Shown here: positions 27,211 through 39,663 of the stretch, piece after piece
How positions within the stretch are numbered: position 1 is the stretch's first letter
Layout of the letters: each line of letters starts with the position of its first letter
Origin: Rosellinia necatrix
Lineage: Eukaryota; Ascomycota; Sordariomycetes; Xylariales; Xylariaceae
Assembly: GCA_021209875.1 (NCBI GenBank)
Contig: JAGYVD010000011.1
Coordinates: 372,001-436,000 of the forward strand
Length of the DNA stretch: 64,000 nucleotides
Reading direction: 5' to 3'
Notes under the pieces: generated by a model
Databases searched by the model: none
Seen by the model: only the letters and a program-made list of their open reading frames with translations
Told to the model about the DNA's origin: nothing
Position numbers and translations under genes: made by a program

Positions 27211-29204
27211 TTAGCTAAAAACTTTTTTAATATATAAAGTTAAATATAATTTAAAATTATTTTTTTTTATTAGTTATAAATATTTTTTATTATTCTATAC
27301 TAGTTTTTATTGCTTTTTCACGCCGTTTTTATAGCTTTAGCATATTATATTTAACGTTAAATAAATTAAAAAAATACCTTTAAATTTTCCGCGATATTTT
27401 TTAAAATCAGTTTTTTTTTTTATAAATTTTTAAAACGTTTTATTAGCTTACGTTTTAAATTTTTATCATAGTTTTTTAAGCAGTATATTTAAGCTTGTTT
27501 TTTTTTATATATAACGGTTATTTATATAAACTTTGCTTTTTTATTATAATAAAGCTAATTTAGCGAAATAATAATTAAATAAATTTATTGCCCATCAAAC
27601 GTTTAATATTTAAATGTTTTTATTTTTTAATAATAATTTAATATAATTAATCAAAAAATAAACGTTTATATAAATTATATTTTTTCTGCCGGCTATACAT
27701 TTTTTATTTTTAAAGTTTTTTTATTTAAAATTAAAAATATTAACATTAATTTATTTAATTTAATCTATAATTTTTTGTTTTAACTATTATTTTAATATAA
27801 ACTGTTTTTATTAATTTAATATAATATAACTATATTTACTATTATTACAACTTTTTAACTAAAAAATTAAATATATTATTATTATTATAGTTTTTATTTT
27901 TATAATAATTATCATTTTTATTTTTATTATTATAGCGCTTATATAAGTTGTTTTAAAGTTTAATAAAAAGTTTTAAGTTATTATTTTGTTTAAAAAGTTT
28001 TTATTTCATAAAACATATAAAGAAAATATAATAATTATAATATTTAATTTATTTAAAACATTTATAGTTATATTTTATATATTAGCTATATAAATATTAA
28101 TTAATATAGCTGCTTTATTTTTGTTTTAACAGCAGCTTTTATTTTAAATAACCGATTTATAGCTTTATTAGTTTTAATATTATTTTTAGTTAGCTATACT
28201 TTTATGTTTTATGTTATTAAAGATTTAATATAAATATTTTTAAAAGTTTAAAAACTTTTAAACATGTTTAATAAACTTTAAAACTAAATTAAAAAATGTT
28301 TTTATAGTTTTTATATTTTTATATAAAATATTAATTAAAATATTAATTTATTTTTAATATTTTAAAAAATAATTAACAGTTTTTTAGTTTAAACTAAGTT
28401 GTTTTAACGGTAATATATTTTTAAATAAAAATTAGATTAATTTAAAATATTATGCCGAAGTTTTTTTAAAGTTTTTTATATTTAAGCTTAATATATATAA
28501 TAAAATATAATAACATAACATTATTATAAGCTTAAAAATTAAATATATTATTTAAAAATATTTAAATATATATATAATATTTTTAAGCTTTTATTTTTGC
28601 TTATAAATATTATTAGCTGTTATTTTTGTTTATTAATTTATAATTTAAAAGTTGTAAAAAATAAAACAAAATAAACTATACATATAAAAAATAAAATAAT
28701 AAAGCTATTTTTAAAAATTCTAGCTTTTAATTATAAAATATATATTTATAATTGTTTAATAAACACGTTTATTAGCGCTTTTTTTTAATAATAAATAAAA
28801 ATAAATAATTTATAGTGTTTATAAATTTAAATAAATTTTAATTATTAAACATGTTTAAATATATAACTTTAATAATAATAATTTTTAAAATATAAAAATA
28901 AACTAGTAAATATTTTTTAACAGCTGTTTATTTATAAGTTTTAACAGAGTATATAATTTATAAAAAAAAAAATAGTTGTTAAAATAACGTTTTATCTACA
29001 GTAATTGTTTAGTTATAGCTAGATTAAAACGCGCGTTTAAATCTTTAGCTATAGATAAAATCTATTAATTTTAAAAGATTTAAAAAATAATATTAGTTTA
29101 ATTTAAAAATAAAATCTATTAGTTATATAAATATACTACTTTAAAAAAATTAATATAAAAATAGAACAAAAAATGCTTTTATTAATTTTTTTACTAAATA
29201 AGGA

Positions 29205-29345
29205 ATTTTAGTAAGTCTAGAATTAACCCCTGCAGGGGTGGCCGTGGGCCACCTGTTGCCAGCCGTAGCTTGCGCAACCTATCTAATCTAATAATACACG
29301 AGCCGTTGGCTCGATTAATACGGGTCCCTTTGGGGACTCTATCAA
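29205..29345. other. Less-eroded island of unknown origin
   Basis: About 140 bp have near-normal composition, including CCCCTGCAGGGGTGGCCG, TGGGCCACCTGTTGCCAG and ACGAGCCGTTGGCTCG. The last of these is an inverted repeat around TT, and CCCCTGCAGGGG is a perfect 12-bp palindrome. I found no second copy in the window. It does not fold as a tRNA that I can recognise. Confidence 0.4.
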
Positions 29346-30663
29346 AAAAATAGTTTTTATAAAAAAACCTTAGTTTTTATTTAAATTTAAAGAGTATTTA
29401 TTATAAAAAGATAACTAGAACTAATTAAAACATGTTTTTTAAGTTTTTTTTAATAAAATATACATTTAAAACTACAGCTTAAACTCCATTAAAGATGTAT
29501 TATATTATGAAATGTTTCAACGTTATTATTATAGGTCAGATTTAATTATTAATTCAGCCTTTTTTAAAAAAAAGAAATTAATATATTTACCGCTATTTTT
29601 AACAAAGTTTTAAAACTAAGCTTAAAAGAAAATAAACTAACCTTATAAAACTACTTTATTTTATAATATAATTTTATATTAAATATATTTTAATTTATTA
29701 TTTAAATATTAAATAGTTTTTATTAATTAAATTTAAATTATTTAAGCAGCCCAGATTAAAATAGCTTTTACAGCTTAAATATATTTTATTATATAAAATC
29801 TTAATTAACAGCTTTTTTAAGTGGCTTAAATAATTTTATAACTTTTTTTATTAAAAACTTTAAACTTTAATATTATATCAAGTATAAATTTAAATAATAG
29901 CTTTAAAACTAAGACTATTATTTAAATAATTTATAAGATTTTAAGTTGATTTTAAAATAAATGTAAATTAAGTTTTAATTAAATTATTAAACGATCATTA
30001 AATTATTAAACAGCTAATTTATTTTAAGCTTTTTTTTTAATATAAGCTAGTTTTTTATATATGTTTTTAAAATAATAATATATATATTTATAATAATATT
30101 TGATTAAGCTAGTTTTAATATAGTTATAATTATTTTATTTATTACAAAGTTTATTTGTTTAATAAAATATATTTTAATATAAATTATTTTTAACTTAATC
30201 TGTTATTAAATTAACGCTGTTTATTGCTTTTAAAGCTATAATTAATAAATCATTAAATTTTTTTTTTTAATGTTGTTTTAACTATAAAGCAGCTATATAT
30301 AAAATTATTAAATAATATTTTATATAAGCTGTTGCAAAAAAAATTACTATTTTAAAATTATATATTAAACTTAGCTTATATATTATATAAATACAATAGT
30401 TTATAAGTCAAGCTATATATAATTATTATATAAATAATTATATATAAATCGCTATGAAAATTAAAAAACTTTATATTTAAATAAAAATATTATTTTTATA
30501 TATTTTTAATTTAAAAAATATTATTTATATTATAATATTTTTTTTTTATTTATTTATAAAGCTATACCTATATTTAAAATATAAATACTTTCTATTTATA
30601 GCTTAATTAAGTTTTTTAGTTTAAAATTACTATAAAATCTTATTATAACTTATTTTTAATTAA

Positions 30664-30866
30664 TAAGAGGTGCACTATGGGGGTGTAAAGTGTGTATTAT
30701 AAAAGATGAAGAACTAGCAAATCTAGGCTAAGCTAAAGTTTTACCTAGGTGTGGGCTAGGGCCCACATACATGGGGCTAGGCCCAATTAGGTTGTGCCTG
30801 TGGCCACGGGCCACAGCACCCCAAGCGAGGGGCTTATATAAGCGCTCCCTCTACGCGCGCGTATCA
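30664..30866 (+). repeat. 200-bp repeat family, copy A (best preserved)
   Basis: This is the least eroded of four copies. Landmarks are AAGAGGTGCACTATGGGGG, AACTAGCAAATCTAGGCTAA, GGGCCCACATACATGGGGC, CACAGCACCCCAAGCGAGGG, GCTTATATAAGCGCTC and ACGCGCGCGTAT at the end. The palindromic GCTTATATAAGC could act as a TATA box. Homology among the copies stops at both ends. The family could be a MITE, a short solo LTR or a SINE-like element; no coding content is present. Confidence 0.75.
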
Positions 30867-31544
30867 ATTAACTTTAAAAAACTAGCCTGCTATTAATTAA
30901 ACTATAAAAAATAATTTATATGTTTTAATATATTTAAAATTTAAATTTAAGCTTTTTAAACAAACAAAACTTAACTTAATTTTAAATTTAAAGCGGCTTA
31001 ACTAAAGTTTTTTTTTTTTTTACGTTTAAAACGCTATAAATAAAAACATAGCTTATGTTAAACAATTTTTCTTTTTAAAAACAAAAAAATATTGCTGTAT
31101 TAGCTTTAGCTTATCTTTTTAAAAAAAATTATAAGTTTAATTTAATATAAATATAAATTAATAGCAAGCTAAAAATCGTAATATTACTTATATGATTAAA
31201 AAATTCGGTTATATAGTTGCTAAAAAGAAAGCTTTATTTTATATATTTTTTGCTATATTATTAGATTTAAAATAAAAAAGCTTTATAATAAATATAATTT
31301 TGTTGCAGCTTTTAAACATTTTTTTAATATTAAAATGTTTTATCTGTTATTTCTTCTTCTGTTCTAATTAAATAAATTTAAAGTTATTTCAAAGTTAATA
31401 TGCTTAAAAGTTAAGGTTATAAAAAAAGAAGTTAGGTGGTAAAGCCTTAACCCTAGTAGTACCTAATCATTATAATTAAAAAACTTGTTTTTTATAACTT
31501 TTATATAAATAACAATATAAAATAAAATGAACATTATATAATTT

Positions 31545-31750
31545 TAAGAGGTCTATTATAGGGGTATAAAATATGTATTATAAAAAATAAAAAACTAGCA
31601 AATCTAAGCTAAGCTAAAGTTTTATTTAAATATCGGCTAAAGTTTACATATATAAAGCTAGGCCTAATTAAATTATATATATTGCTACAGGCTATAGCAT
31701 ATTAAATAAAAAGCTTATATAAGCGTTTTTTTTATATGTGCATATTAAAA
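31545..31750 (+). repeat. 200-bp repeat family, copy B (heavily eroded)
   Basis: This copy has the same orientation as copy A and lies 0.9 kb downstream. It keeps AACTAGCAAATCTAAGCTAA and GCTTATATAAGCG, but nearly every other C and G has become T or A; AAGCGAGGGGCTT in copy A, for example, is AAATAAAAAGCTT here. Confidence 0.7.
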
Positions 31751-32353
31751 AGCTGCGCTGATTAAAAAGTTCAGCTAATTTTAGCAGAGTTTATTATATA
31801 ATTTATTATCATCGGCTTTTTTTTTAATGTTTATTTATATAATAAAACATAAATTACATTAGTTTTAAAATTTTTCAATAAATTTTCTGCTGTATTAAAG
31901 TTGCTTTTTTATTATTTATTAATTATATTTATAAATTTAGTTTTGTTATTTAATAAAATAATTAACGCTGTTGCGTTTTTAATTAAAACGATATTTAAAA
32001 ACGATTTTTATTTTAGATATATATTTTTTGCTAAAGTTTTATGTAGCCTTCATAAGGTTAAATAACAGCATTTATTATTTAAAAAATTAAGTTTTTTAAA
32101 AATTATATATAAATATTTTATAAAAATTATTAAATAAAAATAAAAATTATTAAATAATTTTAATTTATAAGCTAAGTTTTTAATTTATTATTTAACTGTT
32201 TAATAGTTAATTAAATAAATAATATCTTTTATATAAGCATAAATAAAATTAATTTTTTTTATTAAATTTTAATAAGCAGTATTTAATATTATAGTTATGT
32301 TTTGCTGCAGCTTAAGCAAAATTCATTATTAACAAAGTGTTTTAATATAAATA

Positions 32354-32563
32354 CTTGTAATACGCGCACGTAGAAGAAGCGCTTATATAAGCCCCTCGCT
32401 TGGGGTCCTGTAGCCCGTAGCTATAGGCATAATTTAATTAGGCCTAGCCTTATATATATAAGCCCTAGCTTATACTTAAGTAAAACTTTAGCTTAGTTTA
32501 AATTTGCTAGTTAATTATTTTTTATAATATATATTTTATATTTTTATAATATATTTTTTAAAT
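32354..32563 (-). repeat. 200-bp repeat family, copy C (inverted)
   Basis: Read on the minus strand it shows GCTTATATAAGCCCCTCGCTTGGGG (given as its plus-strand landmarks GCGCTTATATAAG and CCCCTCGCTTGGGGTCC) and ends in eroded AACTAGCAAATTTAAACTAA. It forms an inverted pair with copy B about 600 bp away. Confidence 0.7.
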
Positions 32564-35504
32564 TAATATTTTTATAATGTTTTTTTATAAAAATTAAACT
32601 AAACTATTAAATTTTATTTTTTTAAAAATAAAACTATTTTTCACTGTTTTTATAAACATAAAAACGCGTGCCTGCTGTTAAAAGTATATTTTATTTAAGC
32701 AAGCTAAACAAAAGCTTTTTTTTATATTTAATATATTTATTAAAACTAAATATTATTTTTATTAGCAATCTGTTTTAAGAATTAAAAAATTAGTTAAATA
32801 GTACAGCTAGCTAAAAACATTAAAAAAAACTTCATAAATGTATAATAAAAATAAACAATAAGCTTAATATATACTTTTATATTTTAACTAATAATAAAAT
32901 AAACGTTATAAATATTTAAACTAGCTGTTTAATATAAATTATTTATTTTATTAATTTATTAAGCTTGCCAACGGTTATAAAAAAAAAATGTTTATATGCT
33001 TAAAATAATGTTTTAAAATAAAAATAAATAAATAATAAATTAATAAAAAAAAATAGTTAAATATTCAAAACTTAAAATAAAGCTGCTAGCTAAACTTCAA
33101 ACCAAAAAATAATAATTATTTAAAATAATAAATTAAAAAAAAAACTTTAAAAAAGCTTTTTTAAAAAGTAAGCTTAAACTAATATATTATTATTTATTTT
33201 TTTATTTAAAATAATAAATAAATAAAAGTTTTAAAAAAAATATAAGCTCTTATATTAAATATATTTAAAATAATAAAATAAAGCTTGGACTTAAAAAAAT
33301 AAAACTATGCTGCAATTTATTATAAAAAAAAAAAACGCAACAAAAAAAAAATAACTTATATAAAAAAAAGCTTATACTAATAAATAATTAAATAATAAGC
33401 TAAAAGCAGTAAAATAGCGTATTATTAAACTAACTATTATTTATATAGCTTAAAAACTTTAAAAACTTTTAAAAAAATATAGAAATAAAAGCATTTGCTA
33501 ACTTAAACTTATTTAATTATTTATTAAACTTTAATTATGGCATAAATAAAATAAATAAATAAAAAATATATAAACAAAAAAGTTTTACCTTGTTAAATAT
33601 TTAAGTTATAAATATTTATAACAAAAATCTTAAATTAAAAGAAAAAAAAAATCAGCATATTTAATTTATTATATAATAACTTTAATAATTTTAATATAAT
33701 AATAAATAAAAAAATATTATTTTTACTAATATATATTTTTTATAAACTGTTTATTTTATTTTTAAAAATAAAAAATATAAGATAAAATAAAATAATAAAT
33801 TTTGTTTTTGTTTTAAATCTTTTTATAAAACTCGCAGTTTTATAATAAAATAATAAGCTATGCTTTATTATATATATAAAACTATATTATAAAAATATAA
33901 GCTAAATAATTGAAATAATATAATAACGCTTTATAATAAACGTTAATATAACTATTTATAAATTTAAAGCTAACTATTTAACGTTTTATAATATATATTA
34001 AAACTTAAATATTTCTAGCATATATATATTTTAATTGTTTTTATATATATTAAAATAAAATATATATGTTTTAGTATATGTTATAAAACATTAAACAGTT
34101 ATTTTTAAATTTATATATAATTATATTATCGTTTATTATAAAACGTTGTTATATTATTTTAATTATTTAGCTTATATCTTTATAATATAGCTTTATATAT
34201 ATAGGAAAGCTTAGCTTATTATTTCATCATAAAACTATTAGTTTTATAAAAAATGTTTTAAATAAAAATAAAGAGTTTATTAAAAATATATATATTAATA
34301 AAAATAATGTTTTTTTTTTTATTACATTAAAACTGTCGGCATTATTCTATAATAAGTTAAATATGCTTATTTTTTTTTTAGCTTAATGTTTTTATTATGA
34401 ATGTTTATATATTAAATATTTAATAAGTCAAAACTTTTTTACCTGTATTTTTTTTATTTATTAGCTTTATTTATGCTATAATTAAAATCCGATAAATAAT
34501 TAAATAGGTCTAGGTTAGCGGGTGCTTTTGTTTTTATATTTTTTTAAAGATTTTTAAAGTCTTTAAGCTGTATAAATAATAGTTAGTTTAATAATGCGTT
34601 ATTTTGCTACTTTTTGCTTATTATTTAATTATTTATTAATATAAGCTTTTTTTTATATAAGTTATTTTTTTTTTGTTATATATTTTTTTATAATAAATTG
34701 CAGCCAAGTTTTATTTTTTTAAGTTTTAGTTTTATTTTATTTTTTTAAATATATTTAATATAATAGCTTGTATTTTTTTAAAGGTTTTATTTATTTATTA
34801 TTTTTAATAAAAAAGCAAGCAATAATATATTAGTTTAGGCCTATTTTTTAAAAAATATTAATATTTTTTTTTTTACAAAAAAGGTTTTTTAAACCTTTTT
34901 TTTTAATTTATTGTTTTAAACAGTTGCTGTTTTTTAATTTTAAGTTTAATTAACAGCTTTATTTTAAGTTTTAAATATTTAACTATTTTTTCAGTTAATT
35001 TATTATTTAGTTATTATTGTTTTAAAGCATTATTTTAAATATATAAATATTTTTTATAACTATTAATAAGCTTAATAAATTAATAAAATAAACTATAGTA
35101 TAAAAAACTAAATAAAATAAATAATTTATATTAAACCATTAGTTTAAATATTTATAACGTTTGTTTTATTATTAGCTAAAATATAAAAGTATATATTAAG
35201 CTTATTATTTATTTTTATAGCATATTTATAAGGTTTTTTATAATATTTTTTGCTTGCTGTACTATTTAAACTATTTTTTAATTTTTTAAACAGATTATTA
35301 ATAAAATTAATATTTAGTTTTAATAAATATATTAAATCTAAAATAAAGCCCTTATTTAGTTTATTTAATTAAAATATGCTTTTAATAGCAGAAATATGTT
35401 TTTATAATTATAAAAATAATAAAAAATAGTTTTATTTTTAAAAAAATAAAGTTTAATAGTTTAATTTAGTTTTTATAAAAAAACGTTATAAAAATATTAA
35501 TTTA

Positions 35505-35690
35505 AAAAATATATATTATAAAAAATAAAAAACTAGCAAATCTAAGCTCTGCTAAAGTTTTATTTATATATAAGCTAAAGCTTATATTTATAAAGCTAGG
35601 CCTAATTAAGTTATGCGTGTAGCTACAGGCCACAGCACCTCAAGCGAGGGGCTTATATAAGCGCTCTTTTTATACGCGCGTATTAAATTT
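35505..35690 (+). repeat. 200-bp repeat family, copy D
   Basis: It has the same orientation as copies A and B. It keeps AACTAGCAAATCTAAGCTC, CACAGCACCTCAAGCGAGGG, GCTTATATAAGCGCTC and ACGCGCGTATTA. Only the 5' half is strongly eroded. Confidence 0.7.
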
Positions 35691-35999
35691 ATAATAAATA
35701 AAAATATCATATTTTAATATATAAAAATAAAATAAAAACATTTTATTATTATAATTTTAATTAATATTAAACTAATCATAAATAAAAAACTAAAAGTTTA
35801 ATAATATATAATATATTAAATAAAAAATCTATAAAAAATAAAAACAATTAGCCTATTATAATTCCCATTAAGTATAAATATATAAAATAGGTCTAATTTA
35901 TCTTTGCTACAGCTCATTTATATGTGCCAGTTAGTAATAAATATACAGATGTTCTGCGCTTGCTATATATACCACGGTTAAAAAACCAGTTATTTATAA

Positions 36000-36754
36000 C
36001 TACTAGTTTAAAACAAATTTTTTTTTAATCTAATTATAAAATGTTTTTATATAAAAATATAAAGAGGTGCATAAAATATTTGTTTACCTTTGGTGTTTAT
36101 CTAATATATTATATAAAAATGAAAATTAAAATACTTTATTGGAATAATTTTAATTAATTCCAATTAACCTTCTATATTTCAATAAAATTATCAAATATTT
36201 TTACATAAAAACATGATAATATGCAGAAAATGTTTATTGACCCAGGGTGTTTGTCTGGTACATTACCTAACAATATAACAAAATAGGTTAAATACCTGTT
36301 TATATCAGGTACTGTAAGGGGAGGTACGACCCACAGTGTCGAGTGGTTACCTACTACGGTGGGCTTCGTGTCAATTACTAGGATCCATCCCATCTACAAC
36401 TTCGCTTTTCAATGGCTACAATACCTGTCCAGTACCTTATTTATTTTAAATACTTTATATAAAATCTTTTCCAGCCTATCAAAGTCCGCAGATCATTCTT
36501 TTTTTCAACGATGCTTATAGAAGCAACATTTAGCCGCATATAAAGGGAAGCACAACCTATAGTGTTAGGTCGTTACTTACTATAGCAGACGCCCTTGTTG
36601 ATTACTAAGTCTCTAATCCATTCATACTATCCCTTTTTAATCGTTGTAAATAACTATCTTAAAAATGACCTTGGTTAGAATGATAGCATGTTTTCTTGTT
36701 CACACGTCCTTATCCCGGTAATTACTGTCTAGCTTTTACGTTGAAAGGTCTGGA
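36000..36754. other. Transition from A+T block to gene cluster, with a degenerate direct repeat
   Basis: Composition rises gradually to normal. Two segments, about 36310-36430 and 36540-36665, align in the same orientation: AAGGGGAGGTACGACCCACA and AAAGGGAAGCACAACCTATA, then GTCAATTACTAGGATCCAT and GTTGATTACTAAGTCTCTAA. Differences are largely transitions. The 73-codon minus-strand open frame at 36172-36393 crosses the first unit and resembles nothing known. The region also holds the 3' flank of the FAD oxidoreductase gene whose stop codon is at 36755. Confidence 0.5.
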
Positions 36755-38704
36755 TTACTGTGCCCGCGCGGGCCTACACAACCTGCCCTCCGCATCCTCT
36801 GCCCAGGCCTCACTCCCGACGGCCTGTGTGGCATAGAAGAGGCTCTCGGGGTCGTACTTGTTCTTGATGTTCAACAGCCGGCCGTAGTTGGGCCCGAAGA
36901 ATGCGTCCTGCCAGTCCACCTGCCGCATGTTAGCCTCGTTCAGATACGCGCCGGAGCCCGGCGTGGCCTGCACCAGGCGGGGGATGAGCTCGTCCGCGAC
37001 GACGCCCTCGCGGCGCGCCATCTCGGCGCGGGGGACGCTCCAGTCCCACGCCGCCGAGAGGATGACCTGGACCGCGGTCTGGCGCCACGTCGGGAGCACC
37101 GCGTTATCGGACACCTGTGACACGGGCGGCGACTCGACGTCCAGAGACTGCATAAGGATCGCGTAGTCGGCGCCGCTCGCCGTGTCACGGAGGATCTGGG
37201 TTATGTCGTCATTGCCACTCGTGTCGAGGAGCACCGATCGTGGGATCAACCGTCCCCCGAGGATCCCGCTGGTGGTGAACGGGCCATTGGGGAACGGGCC
37301 GTAGTCGCGGCGCAGGTGTTCGAGGAACGTGGCGGACTGGTGGGTGGTACAGTTGTACGGGACGCCAAGTGACTCGAGGTCATCTAGGAAGGGTTGGAGG
37401 ATGGCCCGCACTTCCTCGGCATCTCGGCCATCTGATGCGATGTTATAGATCCCGAACGTGTTGCTCGCCAGGCTGTAGGCTATAGTGGTGTTCCCTGCGT
37501 CCAGCATGCCCGGGAGCTTGTTGTTGAACAGCCCGACAGCGTGCCAGAACGTATCCGTGCCGACTGTTTGGTTGTCGAAAGTAAGGTAGCCGCCCCCGAT
37601 AGGCCCGTCGGCGTGCAATCGCGTTGTCATGCTAACCACAACACCGTAAGTGCCGCCTCCGCCTCCGCTTAGGGCCCAGTAAAGGTCGGAGTTATTATTG
37701 CTTGGGGTAGCGGTGAGGTGGGTGCCTTCGGCCGTCACAACCTCCCACTCCAGTATATTGTCTGCCGCCATTCCGTACACGCTACCCATCTGGGAGTGGC
37801 CTCCGCCTTGTGTGTAGCCCCCAACGATGCCGACCGAGGGACAATTGCCGCCGGCGATGCGGTAACTCTCGGCATCGGCAGTCTCGTAGGCCTCGAGACC
37901 CAGGACTCCGGCCCCCAATTTGATGGCTGGCCCTGTGTAGTAGCTACTCTGGTAATCGTGGATGATGTCCCGGGTCTTCAGGTTTTTCATCCAGAGCGAG
38001 AGCGCCCCCTTGCCTGTTGATTTCCCAGTTGCGCTGTGGGCTGGTTAGGTCGCCTCTATCACTGTAATCTTGTGGGATTGGGTAGGATGTGTTGCTTGTA
38101 ACACGTAACATGCAACGTGTAACATGAGGGACGTGGGGTGTAAGTGATAAGGGGTGAGGACTCACTCATGTCCGGTGTTTTTAATGACCAGCCTCACGTT
38201 ATGGTCCCGAGAGAAACGAATGCCGGCCACGACATCATCTACGCTGTTGACACTGATCGAGTAGCTCGCGTAGTCACCCAGCTCACAAGGCTCAGAGGCC
38301 GGGGAGAATGGATTGCATGACTCTTGAAACCAGCCGGGCATAATGGAAGCCGGAGCTTCAAAGCTGCGATGCACGAGTATCGTTAGAGCTCTGGATGCAC
38401 ATCTACTTCATGCCGTGCCAGGCATATCTGGCCTGGAGAGGATGGACGCGTACTGCACCTCGGAGTAATCCCACTGTCCCTTGAGAATGTCACAGGCGGA
38501 TTCATTCAGCAGGGCGAATGCGCCCTGGGAATGGCAGACGCTCGCCAAGGGGACCGTCGCAATGAGATTCCCGCCGATCGTCTCGTTCAGGCTCGCCCAT
38601 TCGTCTTGGCTGGGCCAATTGGAGTCGCCGGGGATGTTCTTGCATTTTCGACCACATGTCGTCGCAGCGACAGACGCCAACAAGAAAGCAAGCGACAGCA
38701 ACAT
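36755..38704 (-). CDS. Secreted BBE-type FAD-linked oxidoreductase
   Basis: This is a flavoprotein oxidase of the berberine-bridge/6-hydroxynicotine oxidase family (FAD_binding_4 plus BBE domains), which oxidises C-N, C-C or alcohol bonds and passes electrons to O2. Three exons (38704-38454, 38363-38166, 38033-36755) join in frame to 575 residues. Residues 1-15 (MLLSLAFLLASVAAT) look like a signal peptide, as is usual for the family, so the enzyme probably works in the secretory path or outside the cell. H149 in NTGHD and C214 in GGNCPSVG are the two positions that bind FAD covalently in bicovalent members. The C-terminal BBE segment (NKYDPESLFYA) is complete. Splicing is supported by the family pattern restored across both junctions (SEV/HFEAPASIM and NTGH/DATGKSTG). 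It is the leftmost cluster gene and lies next to the A+T block. It may oxidise or cyclise the released polyketide; the substrate is unknown. Confidence 0.93.
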
Positions 38705-39663
38705 AGATGCAGGGGCGCCAGGCGCTCGTTGTGTCTGGTATTACAGGTGTTAGCAAGGGGAAGGGGGGAAGGGGTCTGGACGAACGGAGCTCGAGAAAGG
38801 CTTGAGAGGTATATATGTATGGACAGTACGATCGTTATGTTGAGCATCTCTAAAAATATCACACATACATACACATACATACACATACATACAACGATAC
38901 AACACGCATCTACACGCATACCCAAACGCGAAAGACACACACATATTTTGATGGCGCTTTGTATCTCTTGTTAGACGCTGTACATGCTATAGTGGAGCAC
39001 TACAGTGCTGTATGACCTGTAGTGTGGTACATGGGCAACTCTGAAATAGCCCAGATACGCTAATATAGACCCACCCTATCCTGGGTAACGGGAGATCATC
39101 CAAATAGGGAGGGGAAGAAATGTTAGGGATGTTCGTAATTCGATGTTGTTACCTATTCGGGCCATTATCTATTATCATCTTAATACTTAAGAGCATACAA
39201 ACTAATAGTTAATTACCTATCTTGGATGCATTGTTTGCTTCTTCTTCTCCTTATTCTTCTCCTTATTCTTCTCCTTATTCTTCTTCTTCTTCTTCTTCTT
39301 CTTCTTCTTCTTCTTCTTCTTCTTTTCTATTTTCTATTTTCTATTTTCTTTAGGCGCCTAGACCGAGTTGGGGTTGACCTCGGTTGTGCTCCAAGGGATG
39401 TTGTGGTATGTAGCACAGTCGTAGTTGGTTCATCTTCCGATCGGGCAGACTTAGCTGCAAGGGGGTTGAGAATTTATTGGACCGAGTGATATGTCAATAA
39501 CTGCACGAGTTATAATAGTGTAAGTGTCACTCACCACCACTTGTATCCCTTGACTAATTTACTAATCTACTAATTTACCACGTTCCCAATTTGGGTAACG
39601 AGTTAACGAACTACCCAATTTAGTGACTAATTTGCTACTTTGGCTACTTTTTACTACGTTTTA
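38705..39663. other. Intergenic region between oxidase and PKS, with microsatellites
   Basis: It holds the promoter of the minus-strand oxidase and the 3' flank of the PKS. An ACATAC-type microsatellite lies at about 38863-38895. A CTT/TTC tract with CTTATT interruptions covers about 39236-39325 and is followed by TTTTCTA repeats to about 39350. From about 39590 to 39680 imperfect GCTACTTT words recur. The 87-codon open frame at 39226 is only a poly-leucine reading of the CTT tract. A near-palindrome, AGCACTACAGTGCT, lies at 38996-39009. I see no further gene. Confidence 0.7.

Larger units (their letters stand above)
1..36000. repeat. Extremely A+T-rich, RIP-eroded repeat block
   Basis: The sequence is almost entirely A and T, with stop codons in all frames and no recognisable intact gene. 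Less-eroded islands inside it recur as repeat families, and copies of a family differ mainly by C-to-T and G-to-A transitions, with TG or CA in the better copy read as TA in the worse one. This is the known signature of repeat-induced point mutation in filamentous ascomycetes; that the block arose this way is an inference from those comparisons. Open frames of 60-100 codons here are low-complexity products of A/T composition. Named islands are listed separately. In the stretches between them, including the long runs at 990-3230, 9000-12300, 12620-16150, 20000-27000 and 32600-35500, I see nothing beyond A/T-rich sequence. The block could be an AT isochore, pericentromeric or subtelomeric; the window does not decide. 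Confidence 0.9.

Noticed and set aside
29205..29345. tRNA gene or SINE
   Set aside because: No cloverleaf or A and B box arrangement can be drawn, although short palindromes are present.
31430..31480. Telomere-like CCCTAG words
   Set aside because: A single CCCTAG with no tandem array; not telomeric.
1..36000. Mitochondrial DNA or a mitochondrial insertion as the source of the A+T block
   Set aside because: No recognisable cox, cob, nad, atp or rRNA sequence is present, frames are closed under any code, and repeat families differ by RIP-type transitions. RIP of nuclear repeats explains it better.
36172..36393. 73-codon minus-strand open frame as a gene or transposon remnant
   Set aside because: No family resemblance, and it lies across one unit of a degenerate direct repeat in the composition transition.
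39226..39489. Leucine-rich membrane protein
   Set aside because: The leucine run is a translation of the CTT microsatellite.
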